DNA of 64,000 nucleotides from DAIDKA01 sp035487155. GTDB lineage: Bacteria; Pseudomonadota; Gammaproteobacteria; Steroidobacterales; Steroidobacteraceae. Below are positions 1 through 6,869 of this stretch, piece by piece (within the stretch, counting starts at the first letter, position 1; each line of letters opens with the position of its first letter). Made by a program: the position numbers and the translations under genes. The DNA lies in contig DATHMK010000086.1 of the NCBI GenBank assembly GCA_035487155.1, forward strand, positions 1 through 64,000. Reading direction: 5' to 3'. Below the pieces are notes generated by a model. The model was not told the origin of the DNA, did not search any database, and saw nothing but the letters and a program-made list of their open reading frames with translations.

Positions 1-1
1 G

Positions 2-427
2 CTGGCCACCGAAATCGTCTGCGTGCTGCGCTACACCATGCACGCCGTGACCGCCGCCGGCATCTCCAGCGAGGGCGTCAAGTCCGAGTTCCAACAGCAT
101 GCGCAGGAGGAACAGGCGCACATGCAAAGCGTCGCCGAACGCATTAACCAGCTGGGCGGCACGCCGAACTTCGATCCCAAGGGTCTTGCGACCCGGTCCG
201 CCTCAGAATATGGATCGGCTCAGACCCTGATCGAAATGATCAAGGAAAACCTGATCGCCGAGCGCATCGCAGTGGATCACTACCGTGAGTTGATCCGCTA
301 TTTTGGTGATACCGATCCGACCACCCGCCAGATGCTGGTCGGGATACTGGCGGTTGAAGAAGAGCATGCCAACGACATGCACGATCTGCTGATTGCCCAT
401 CAGGGCCGCCCGATGCTGGAGAACTGA
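2..427 (+). CDS. ferritin-like (bacterioferritin-type) protein, 5' end cut by window
   Basis: The reading frame is open from base 2, so the true start lies before the window; the visible part is about 141 residues. It is all helical and carries the paired metal-ligand pattern of ferritin-like four-helix bundles: a Glu near the cut end (LATEIV), QEEQAHM, then a Glu in the third helix (AERIAVDHYREL) and EEEHANDMHDLL in the last helix. Proteins of this kind oxidise and store iron or protect DNA and protein from peroxide. It closely resembles bacterioferritins annotated in stress islands. Without the N-terminus, bacterioferritin cannot be separated from another ferritin-like subfamily. The stop lies 4 bp from the convergent SemiSWEET gene. 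Confidence 0.8.
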   Translation: MATEIVCVLRYTMHAVTAAGISSEGVKSEFQQHAQEEQAHMQSVAERINQLGGTPNFDPKGLATRSASEYGSAQTLIEMIKENLIAERIAVDHYRELIRYFGDTDPTTRQMLVGILAVEEEHANDMHDLLIAHQGRPMLEN

Positions 428-431
428 CAGC

Positions 432-710
432 TTAAGGGCGCTGCGTCGCCTGCAGGCGCCGGTTGCGCACGAACAGCGCCTGACCCACCAGCGCCGTCGC
501 CAACAGCGCGATATTCGAGGCCATGAACACCCAGTTATGCAGCAGAACGCTGTAGAGCGTGTAGCCGCTTGAGGCAACAAGCTGCCCGACAAAAAGCCAT
601 CGCGATACGCCCTGCGTGGCCTTGGTCTTCCACTGGGTATACACCTGCCGTCCGAGCGTCGTGAGCAGGATGACGGAGCTTGCCCAACCAATGAGTTCGA
701 TGGAGAACAT
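432..710 (-). CDS. SemiSWEET / PQ-loop small sugar transporter
   Basis: A 92-residue membrane protein with three predicted helices, the size of bacterial SemiSWEETs, which dimerise to move sugars across the inner membrane. The sequence fits the MtN3/SWEET pattern: a first helix ending in LGRQVYTQWKTKATQGVS, a second helix around QLVASSGYTLYSVL, and a third starting at FMASNIALL. The usual Pro-Gln of the first helix is Gly-Arg here, so the motif is degenerate. I chose the ATG at 708-710 because residues before it, in the longer open frame, look non-coding. The substrate is unknown. Confidence 0.75.
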   Translation of the reverse strand: MFSIELIGWASSVILLTTLGRQVYTQWKTKATQGVSRWLFVGQLVASSGYTLYSVLLHNWVFMASNIALLATALVGQALFVRNRRLQATQRP

Positions 711-887
711 TGTCGATGCCGGCAGCTTGTGCTGCAAGTCAGGAGCGCGCAATGGCACCGGCACAACCACGCGTTGTAGGCAATTCCCGTACGCCACGGT
801 GTGACGTTTTCCGGCGTCTCATTCAGACCCCCGACCGCTGGTGGCCGCTCGCCTGAGGGGCTTTGCTATGGGCTGGGAGGATCCACC

Positions 888-1550
888 ATGAATGTCATTC
901 GTCGAAAACTGGCGGTCGTGACGGGCGCCGCCACGGAGGTGGGCCTGGAACTCGCACGCCTGTGCGCGCGGCAGGGGTTCGACCTGATCATCACGGCCGA
1001 GGAGGCGCTGGTTCACGATGCAGCCGAGGAGCTGGGCCTCATGGGCGTGACCTGTAGGTCCGTTCAATGCGATCTGGCGAGCAGTTCCGGGTTTGCTTCA
1101 CTCATGGCGGTGATCGCTTCTGGAGAACGGCCTGTCGATTTCCTGTTTGCGAATGCCAGCTGTGGCGTGGAACAGGACACTGCCGAAGAGGACCTCAACG
1201 AAGCCATACAGGCCATCCAAACCAGCCTCGACGGTACGCTGCGCATGATATTCGCGGTGGCGGCAGGCATGCGTTCGCGAGGTCAGGGGCACATTCTGAT
1301 CAGCGGTTCCACCACAGGATTGATGCCGGGAACGACCCAGGCGCTCTACAACGGCTCAAAGACCTTTCTGGATTCCTTTTCCGTGGCGCTCGGCAACGAA
1401 CTGCAAGGCAACGGTGTCACGGTCAGCTGCCTGCTGCCGCGGGGCTCGCAGACAGACCTGTTCGACCGTGCAGCCATCGCCAACTTGGGATTTGAGAGCC
1501 TCGCGGCCAGATCGACAATCATTGGCGCGGCCAGTGCCACTTTGCACTAA
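888..1550 (+). CDS. short-chain dehydrogenase/reductase (SDR)
   Basis: A 220-residue classical SDR. The Rossmann glycine motif is TGAATEVG (residues 12-19), with Glu in place of the middle Gly. The catalytic residues are Ser141, Tyr154 and Lys158 (YNGSK). The start is the ATG at 888, preceded by GGGAGGA at a good distance; the open frame extends further upstream but without coding character. The C-terminus is short compared with 245-260 residue family members. The protein should be a cytoplasmic NAD(P)H-dependent oxidoreductase; the substrate cannot be read from sequence. It is convergent with the DUF3309 gene and followed by a large hairpin. Confidence 0.8.
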   Translation: MNVIRRKLAVVTGAATEVGLELARLCARQGFDLIITAEEALVHDAAEELGLMGVTCRSVQCDLASSSGFASLMAVIASGERPVDFLFANASCGVEQDTAEEDLNEAIQAIQTSLDGTLRMIFAVAAGMRSRGQGHILISGSTTGLMPGTTQALYNGSKTFLDSFSVALGNELQGNGVTVSCLLPRGSQTDLFDRAAIANLGFESLAARSTIIGAASATLH

Positions 1551-1588
1551 GAGTGGCGCGCAATACGCCGGCGGATCTGTCCATGACC

Positions 1589-1631
1589 CACGTGCGGAAT
1601 GCCGGACCTCGGTCCGGACATTCCGCACGTG
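1589..1631. terminator. long inverted repeat between convergent genes
   Basis: A 20-nt arm (1589-1608, starting CACGTGCGGAATG) pairs with a 21-nt arm (1611-1631) with one bulged base, giving one of the strongest hairpins in the window. It sits in the 103-bp gap between the SDR and the DUF3309 gene, where a bidirectional terminator is expected, but no T-run follows on either side, so intrinsic termination is not certain. Confidence 0.5.
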
Positions 1632-1653
1632 TGCCTAACGCCGACTCTGCCAG

Positions 1654-1821
1654 TTATGGGCCGCGTCGACCACGATAGCCGTAGAGCAGCCAGCAGACGA
1701 CCAGTACGATGACGATCAGACCAATGGGTCCGACACCCCAGCCTGCTCCGAAGCCCCAGTACAGACCGCCACCACCGCCGAACAGCAGAAGCAGCACTAT
1801 CAGAACAACTAAAAGGTCCAT
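1654..1821 (-). CDS. DUF3309-type small membrane protein
   Basis: A 55-residue protein: a hydrophobic helix (MDLLVVLIVLLLLFG), a glycine/aromatic stretch (GGGGLYWGFGAGWGVGP), a second helix (IGLIVIVLVVCWLL) and a basic tail ending RGRRGP. This two-helix glycine-rich layout matches the short DUF3309 proteins common in proteobacterial stress islands; no molecular function is established. The ATG at 1819-1821 has AGGAGG a few bases upstream, which favours it over the longer frame. Confidence 0.7.
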   Translation of the reverse strand: MDLLVVLIVLLLLFGGGGGLYWGFGAGWGVGPIGLIVIVLVVCWLLYGYRGRRGP

Positions 1822-1933
1822 GAGTCCTCCTGACACGGGCAACGACTATTGGTGGAACTGAAGTACTGTAGGCGCACGGCAACGGCACGGCTGTAGGCTG
1901 CGCGGATTACAATCTGTCATCGCCGGCTTACGG

Positions 1934-2797
1934 TCAGGGCTGGCCCTGCGCGCCCCCCGCCCCGAAAACATTGCCGGAGGTGTAGCTGGCATCGCTGGCC
2001 GCCAACTGCACATAGATGGAAGCCAGCTCGACCGGTTGCCCGGGACGCCCGAGCGGGGTCTGGCTGCCGAAATGCGTGTACTTTTCAACCGAGGAGCCGC
2101 CGCTGATCTGAAGCGGCGTCCAGATCGGCCCCGGTGCCACGCCATTGACGCGAATGCCGCGCGCAGCGAGCTGCTTGGCCAACGATTTGACGTAGCTCAT
2201 CGTGGCAGCCTTGGTCTGCGCATAGTCATAGAGATCCGGTGACGGGTCATAAGCCTGCTCGGAGGTCGTGCCTATGATGCAGGCCCCTTCCTTCAAGTGT
2301 GGCAACGCAGCCTTGATGATGTAGAAGGGCGCGTAGATATTCGTTTTCATGGTGGCATCGAATTCCTCATCGCTGAGGTCCGCGATGGAAGCGCGCGAGT
2401 GCTGGATGGCGGCATTGCATACCAGGATGTCCAACCCACCCAGTTTCTGCACTGCCTCGGTCACCAGCTGCCGGCAGAAATCCCGTTCGCGCAAGTCACC
2501 GGGAATGGGAACGCCAACCCGTCCCGCATCCCTGATGAGCTGAATCACCTCCTGCGCATCCGGCTCTTCGGCAGGCAGGTAATTGATGGCCACATCGGCG
2601 CCTTCGCGGGCGTAGGCAATGGCCGCCGCGCGCCCCATTCCGGAATCCCCGCCGGTGATGAGCGCCTTGCGGCCCGCCAGACGCCTCGAGCCCCGATAGC
2701 TGCTTTCGCCATGATCAGGCTTGGGCGTCATCTTTCCGGCGAGACCTGGCCAGGGCTGCGTCTGCTCCTTGAACGGTGGCTTGGGATGCTTGGTCAT
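1934..2797 (-). CDS. SDR oxidoreductase of the YghA/general-stress-39 type
   Basis: A 287-residue SDR with the roughly 40-residue N-terminal extension (Pro-rich, KPPFKEQTQPWPG) that marks the YghA/GsiB-like general stress group. NAD(P) motif TGGDSGMG at 48-55, NAA motif near 128-130, catalytic Ser179, Tyr192 and Lys196 (YAQTK). Relatives are NADP-dependent aldehyde or polyol reductases induced by general or osmotic stress; the physiological substrate is usually unknown. It has its own promoter region, divergent from the DUF3175 gene 183 bp away. Confidence 0.88.
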   Translation of the reverse strand: MTKHPKPPFKEQTQPWPGLAGKMTPKPDHGESSYRGSRRLAGRKALITGGDSGMGRAAAIAYAREGADVAINYLPAEEPDAQEVIQLIRDAGRVGVPIPGDLRERDFCRQLVTEAVQKLGGLDILVCNAAIQHSRASIADLSDEEFDATMKTNIYAPFYIIKAALPHLKEGACIIGTTSEQAYDPSPDLYDYAQTKAATMSYVKSLAKQLAARGIRVNGVAPGPIWTPLQISGGSSVEKYTHFGSQTPLGRPGQPVELASIYVQLAASDASYTSGNVFGAGGAQGQP

Positions 2798-2980
2798 ACT
2801 TGCTCCGGGTAGAGGGTTTCGTGCCGGTCACCATAAAACGGGCATGGCGTGCCGTGCCGCCGGAAGTCCTACCGCTGAGAGGGTCAATTTCTCCGACACG
2901 CCGATGCGGTTCGCCGCGGACTGCGCCGGGCACAGCCACGGGCTAGTTTTCAATTGCGATCGATTCATCAGGATGCGCCC

Positions 2981-3298
2981 ATGACAACCCGCGCCATCAG
3001 CAGGAAGACCGCCCGCACCACTGCCAAATGGTCGGCCCAAGTCAGGCGCACCAGCGATGCGCTCGATCTGAAGTCCGGCATCTTCAAGGGTACTGCCCGG
3101 CAGATTGCCCACTGTCTGAAACGCTCCGCCGATGCCAGTCGCCGCAGGAAGACCACGCCCTTCCGATCGGCGATGTCAATGCTCAATTTCGAAATCAATC
3201 GCGGCGGCAAGGGACTGTCGGCCGGCCGCAGGCAGGTGCTGAACCGCGCCAAGGACGAGCTGCGCAAGGCCTATGGACGCCCGACCCGTCCGGCATAG
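2981..3298 (+). CDS. DUF3175 family protein
   Basis: A basic 105-residue protein. From residue 17 it follows the DUF3175 pattern: KWSAQV..TSDALDL, then KGTARQIAHCLKRSA, then RRKTTPFRSAMSMLNFEINRGG and a helix KDELRKAYG. Function is undescribed; family members are small, basic and found beside CsbD, DUF3309 and LigD genes, as here, and nucleic-acid binding would be a reasonable guess but is not shown. Start chosen at the ATG at 2981; residues before it do not fit the family. Confidence 0.75.
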   Translation: MTTRAISRKTARTTAKWSAQVRRTSDALDLKSGIFKGTARQIAHCLKRSADASRRRKTTPFRSAMSMLNFEINRGGKGLSAGRRQVLNRAKDELRKAYGRPTRPA

Positions 3299-3316
3299 CG
3301 GCATAGCTTACGAGGG

Positions 3317-3345
3317 GTCGGGCGGACCTCCTACAGGCGCCCGAC
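3317..3345. terminator. hairpin after DUF3175 gene
   Basis: GTCGGGCG (3317-3324) pairs with CGCCCGAC (3338-3345) across a 13-nt loop. It lies 18 bp after the DUF3175 stop and before csbD. There is no T-run, so it may be a weak terminator or an mRNA-end structure. Confidence 0.35.
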
Positions 3346-3391
3346 TGCACTGAGCGCCATGCTGCCGATCGTTCAATCACTGGAGACTGCA

Positions 3392-3595
3392 ATGGGCATC
3401 AACAAGGATCAGGTCGAAGGGCGGGCGAAGGAAGCAGCCGGAAAGGTTCAGGAAGCCGCTGGCAAGGCAACCGGCAACATCGGCACCCAGGCGAAGGGTC
3501 TGGGTAAACAGGCCACCGGTGCCGCGCAGGCGAAGTACGGCGATGCCAAAGAGACCATCAAGGAACAAAAGCGCGACGCCGAAAAGCGTCCGTAA
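3392..3595 (+). CDS. CsbD family stress-response protein
   Basis: A 67-residue hydrophilic protein. It opens with MGINKDQVEGRAKEAAGK and continues with Ala/Gly/Lys-rich repeats (VQEAAGKATGNIG, AKGLGKQATGAAQ), the signature of CsbD proteins, which accumulate under general stress and have no known enzymatic role. Start fixed by TGGAG about 6 bp before the ATG at 3392. It is followed by a clear intrinsic terminator, so it is probably a single-gene transcript. Confidence 0.88.
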   Translation: MGINKDQVEGRAKEAAGKVQEAAGKATGNIGTQAKGLGKQATGAAQAKYGDAKETIKEQKRDAEKRP

Positions 3596-3652
3596 GGCTG
3601 CAACACCTCCCATACAGTGGTTCAAGGCATCCACGACTGTATGCGGGCGGTG

Positions 3653-3702
3653 GCGTCGGGACCTGCGAGATTTAGTAAGCTCGCGGTCCCGACGCTTATT
3701 CT
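3653..3702 (+). terminator. intrinsic terminator after csbD-like gene
   Basis: GCGTCGGGACC plus TGCGAG (3653-3669) pairs with CTCGC plus GGTCCCGACGC (3680-3695) with one bulged base, followed by TTATTCTT. Stem strength and the T-rich tail fit a rho-independent terminator on the plus strand. Confidence 0.8.
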
Positions 3703-3714
3703 TCATGACTCGCG

Positions 3715-4155
3715 ATGCTCACCAAATCGAGCCTGGCACGCCTCATTGCCCAGCACGCCGGGCGGGAACTGTACGACGACTCCGGTGTCGAGCCGTCTGG
3801 AATCGCCATCTACTCCTTGGTCGACCCACGCGAATTGCGGCTGACCCGCTACATCGGTCAGACATCAGCGCCGCGGCGGCGCTTTTTGCAGCATCTGCGC
3901 ACGGCGCGGCTGTGGATGCCGGAACACACACCGTGGTGGATTCGGCAGCCTGCACTGCGTCCCCTGTATGAGTGGCTGCGCGACCTTCACTTCCGGGAGA
4001 ACCATTTGCCCACCATGATCATCCACAGCTGGATCACCAGCGCGCGGCAGGCGCGTCTTGCCGAGCGCGCGCGCATCTATGAAGCGCTCGCCAACCGGCT
4101 GCCCCTGTTCAATGTCGAGGGCGAGTTCCTCGGCCGCCAGCTGCCCTTGCTGTGA
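3715..4155 (+). CDS. GIY-YIG-like nuclease domain protein
   Basis: A 146-residue stand-alone protein. Residues 31-60 read IAIYSLVDPRE...RYIGQTSAPRRRFLQHL, matching the GIY-YIG fold: the GIY strand (here AIY), the YIG strand (RYIGQT) and the conserved Arg and His downstream. A Glu in the later helix (LAERARIYEAL) could be the metal ligand of the family. No second domain such as UvrC or a homing module is present. The start lies just after the csbD terminator; no convincing ribosome site is visible. DNA cleavage is suggested by the family but not demonstrated. Confidence 0.65.
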   Translation: MLTKSSLARLIAQHAGRELYDDSGVEPSGIAIYSLVDPRELRLTRYIGQTSAPRRRFLQHLRTARLWMPEHTPWWIRQPALRPLYEWLRDLHFRENHLPTMIIHSWITSARQARLAERARIYEALANRLPLFNVEGEFLGRQLPLL

Positions 4156-4159
4156 TGTC

Positions 4160-4996
4160 ATGCCTGACCTGAGCACCCTGCAGCGCGACTTGCCGGCGGT
4201 ATTCAAGCCGGACGAGCCCATCGGCGCCCTGCTCTACTTTGTCATCTTCGTGGCAATCGCCGCGCTGCTGTCACGCGGTCTGCGCACGGCCGTGCATGCC
4301 GCCTTGTCCAAAGAGCGGCATGTGGATCGTACCGCCATCAGTTTCATGCAGCAGATCGCCACGGTCTGTATCTGGGTGATGATGATCATCCTGTACGCGC
4401 ACCTGATTCCGCAGCTGCGTGCGCTGGGGACGGCGTTGCTGGCCGGCGCCGGAGTGGCCTCGGTGGTCATTGGCCTGGCCGCGCAGAGCACCCTGGGGAA
4501 TCTGGTTGCCGGGGTGTCGATGACCATCTACCGCCCGTTTCGTCTCGGGGATACGCTGCAGGTTGCCACACCCACCGGCACTGAAATCGGTACCGTCGAG
4601 CATATCTCGCTCGGCTACACCACGCTGCGCGTTCAGGACGGCCGCTTCGTCGTTCTGCCGAACAGTCTCGCCGCCAGCCAGGTGACGCTCAATCTCAGTC
4701 CGGGAATCGTCCGCGGCTCGTTGGCCATCACCATCCGGCTCAATCGTGACTCCGACATCGAAGCCGCGATCAAGCTGGCGCGCTCGGCCGCCGCGGAAGT
4801 GGCCGGCGAGGCGGCCGTCAGCAGCTGCTATCTGACGCGTATCGATGCCACCGAGGCGCAGCTGGAATTGCGCTTTCAGCCACCGGATACCGGCAGCCGC
4901 GAGGCGCAGCGTGCCGCCGTCATGATGCGACTGGCGCAGCGTTTTGCCGCAAGCACACCTGCCGGCCAGCCCGGGCAGCGCCCCACCTTTTCATGA
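4160..4996 (+). CDS. small-conductance mechanosensitive channel (MscS family)
   Basis: 278 residues with three predicted membrane helices (about 22-40, 62-84, 90-118) followed by the MscS beta-domain. The pore helix and its exit (GAGVASVVIGLAAQSTLGNLVAG) and the beta-domain start (YRPFRLGDTLQV) are diagnostic. It should open on hypo-osmotic shock in the inner membrane. The ATG at 4160 follows the GIY-YIG stop by 4 bp, and the stop overlaps the DUF1003 start as ATGA, so the three genes are probably co-transcribed. Confidence 0.9.
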   Translation: MPDLSTLQRDLPAVFKPDEPIGALLYFVIFVAIAALLSRGLRTAVHAALSKERHVDRTAISFMQQIATVCIWVMMIILYAHLIPQLRALGTALLAGAGVASVVIGLAAQSTLGNLVAGVSMTIYRPFRLGDTLQVATPTGTEIGTVEHISLGYTTLRVQDGRFVVLPNSLAASQVTLNLSPGIVRGSLAITIRLNRDSDIEAAIKLARSAAAEVAGEAAVSSCYLTRIDATEAQLELRFQPPDTGSREAQRAAVMMRLAQRFAASTPAGQPGQRPTFS

Positions 4997-5592
4997 ACAC
5001 GGATACGCCTGATTCCTCTCTGGATCAGAATATCGACAGCGTGCTCGAGGTGCGCAAGCGCGAGCGCGAGCAACGCTCCTCAGGCCAGCGATTCGTGGAA
5101 CGCATCAGTGTGGTCATCGGCCGGCCCTTGTACCTGGTTGCCTTGTTCGTGTTCGTCGCCGGCTGGATTGCCTACAATTGCCTGGCGCCTCACTGGGACC
5201 GAACGCCCTTTGATGCCGCGCCATTTGCCATGCTTGAGGGAATAGTGTCGCTTGCGGCTCTGATCAGCACGACGGTGGTGCTGATTGCGCAGAACCGTCT
5301 GACGCGCATCGAACAGCAGCATGCCCACATCGCCTTACAGGTCAATCTGATGACCGAACAGAAGGTCACCAAGCTCATCGGGCTGCTGGAAGAACTGCGG
5401 CGCGACCTGCCCATGGTGAAGGACCGCTATGACGCCGAGGCCGCCTCATTCACCCAGAAGACCGATGCTCTGGAGGTACTCTCGGCGATCGAGCAGGTCG
5501 GACTGACCAAGGGCCCGCTGGAGGAGGCTGACAGTCCTAGTGACGATCAAACAGCAACGACAGCAGATAGGCCAGAGAAGCCAGCGCCATGA
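4993..5592 (+). CDS. DUF1003 family membrane protein
   Basis: 199 residues: a charged N-terminal region (VRKREREQR), two membrane helices (about 47-65 and 78-98), then the family signature TVVLIAQNRLTRIEQQHAH, where the chain passes into a cytoplasmic coiled-coil-like tail rich in Glu and Lys. DUF1003 proteins are widespread and functionally uncharacterised. Translation is coupled to the MscS gene (ATGA overlap). The last 56 bp overlap the 3' end of the convergent NRAMP gene, so both C-termini are read from the same DNA. Confidence 0.85.
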   Translation: MNTDTPDSSLDQNIDSVLEVRKREREQRSSGQRFVERISVVIGRPLYLVALFVFVAGWIAYNCLAPHWDRTPFDAAPFAMLEGIVSLAALISTTVVLIAQNRLTRIEQQHAHIALQVNLMTEQKVTKLIGLLEELRRDLPMVKDRYDAEAASFTQKTDALEVLSAIEQVGLTKGPLEEADSPSDDQTATTADRPEKPAP

Positions 5593-6844
5593 CCCCGGTG
5601 GCGCACCATCCCAAAACCAGCCACCAGCCGCCGATTCTGAATGAGCCCATCACCTTGCGGCTGCTGGCCAGGCGCATGACCAGGATCATGATGGGCGCTG
5701 CCACCAGAGCATTGAGGGCCGCCGCCCAAACCAGCGCCTTGAGTGGGCTGATTCCCAGGGCATTGGCCACCGCGCCGACGGCAGTGGCCGCGGCAATCGT
5801 GGCATAAAACGCCTTGGCCTCGGATGGATTGCGCGACAGGCCGACCGGCCAGCGGCGCGCTTCACCGAGCGCATAGGCGGCCGACCCGGCCAGCACCGGA
5901 ACGGCCAGCAGGCCCGTGCCCACGATGCCCAGAGCAAACAGAGCGAAGGCGAATTCTCCGGCAAGGGGCCGCAGGGCCTGGGCGGCCTGCGCCGCGGTAT
6001 CCAGCTGAGTGATGCCCTTGGCGTGAAATGTGGCCGCCGCGGTCGCCATGATGGCAATCGCGACCAGATTGGACAGACCCATGCCGATCACGGTATCGGT
6101 CTTGATGCGCGCCAGTTCGTTCTTGCCTTGTGAGGGCATGTGCCGCAGCGGTTCGCGAAGCGGCTCAGTCTTCGTGTCTTCCACTTCCTGGGAGGCCTGC
6201 CAGAAAAACAGATAGGGACTGATGGTCGTACCCAGCACCGCCACCACCATCAGCCAGAAGGCATCCTGCGCCAGCAGGTGCGGCCACAGCAGTCCCTGCA
6301 GGAAGTCCTGCCAGCGCACATGGACCACCGCCAGTGTCGCGAAATAGGCGAACAGCGACAGGGTGAGCCACTTGAGAATGGCCACATACCGGGTGTGGTG
6401 CATGAAGATCTGCCCGCCGGCACAAATGAGCCCGAATGCGACCACGTATGCCGCAGTGGGCACAGCGGGCAGCAGCAGGCGCGCCGAGGCGGCCATGGCC
6501 GCAAGATCCGCGCCGATGTTGCAGATATTGGCGACAAACAGCGCCAGCACGGTCGCATACAGCAGCGGTGGGGAATACTCCTCGCGGATATTGGCGGCGA
6601 TTCCGCGCCCGGTGGTGCGCCCGATGCGCGCGCTGATGCCCTGAATCACGACCATCAGGGGATAGGTCCACAACATCGTCCACAACAGTTGATAGCCGAA
6701 CTGGGCGCCGGCCTGCGAATAGGTGCCGATGCCGCTTGGATCATCGTCTGCGGCCCCGGTAATGAGTCCGGGACCCAAGGTGCCCAGCACGCGCGGCTCG
6801 CTGGGTCCGACGACCGCGCTTGATCTGACCGGCGTCGCTTTCAT
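5537..6844 (-). CDS. NRAMP-family divalent metal transporter, divergent binding site
   Basis: 435 residues with about eleven predicted helices and the LeuT-like NRAMP organisation. Helix 1 reads TGAADDDPSGIG (residues 29-40), so the canonical Asp-Pro-Gly-Asn is Asp-Pro-Ser-Gly. Helix 6 reads GTTISPY (205-211) where Mn/Fe transporters have Met-Pro-His. Asp35 is kept, but Asn and the metal-selective Met are missing. This points to the divergent NRAMP-related branch, whose substrate may be Mg or another hard cation rather than Mn or Fe. The gene is convergent with DUF1003 and follows the TPP enzyme gene at 25 bp, so it may be the last gene of that operon. Confidence 0.85.
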   Translation of the reverse strand: MKATPVRSSAVVGPSEPRVLGTLGPGLITGAADDDPSGIGTYSQAGAQFGYQLLWTMLWTYPLMVVIQGISARIGRTTGRGIAANIREEYSPPLLYATVLALFVANICNIGADLAAMAASARLLLPAVPTAAYVVAFGLICAGGQIFMHHTRYVAILKWLTLSLFAYFATLAVVHVRWQDFLQGLLWPHLLAQDAFWLMVVAVLGTTISPYLFFWQASQEVEDTKTEPLREPLRHMPSQGKNELARIKTDTVIGMGLSNLVAIAIMATAAATFHAKGITQLDTAAQAAQALRPLAGEFAFALFALGIVGTGLLAVPVLAGSAAYALGEARRWPVGLSRNPSEAKAFYATIAAATAVGAVANALGISPLKALVWAAALNALVAAPIMILVMRLASSRKVMGSFRIGGWWLVLGWCATGVMALASLAYLLSLLFDRH

Positions 6845-6869
6845 GATCGGTGACGCCTCTTCCTTTTGC

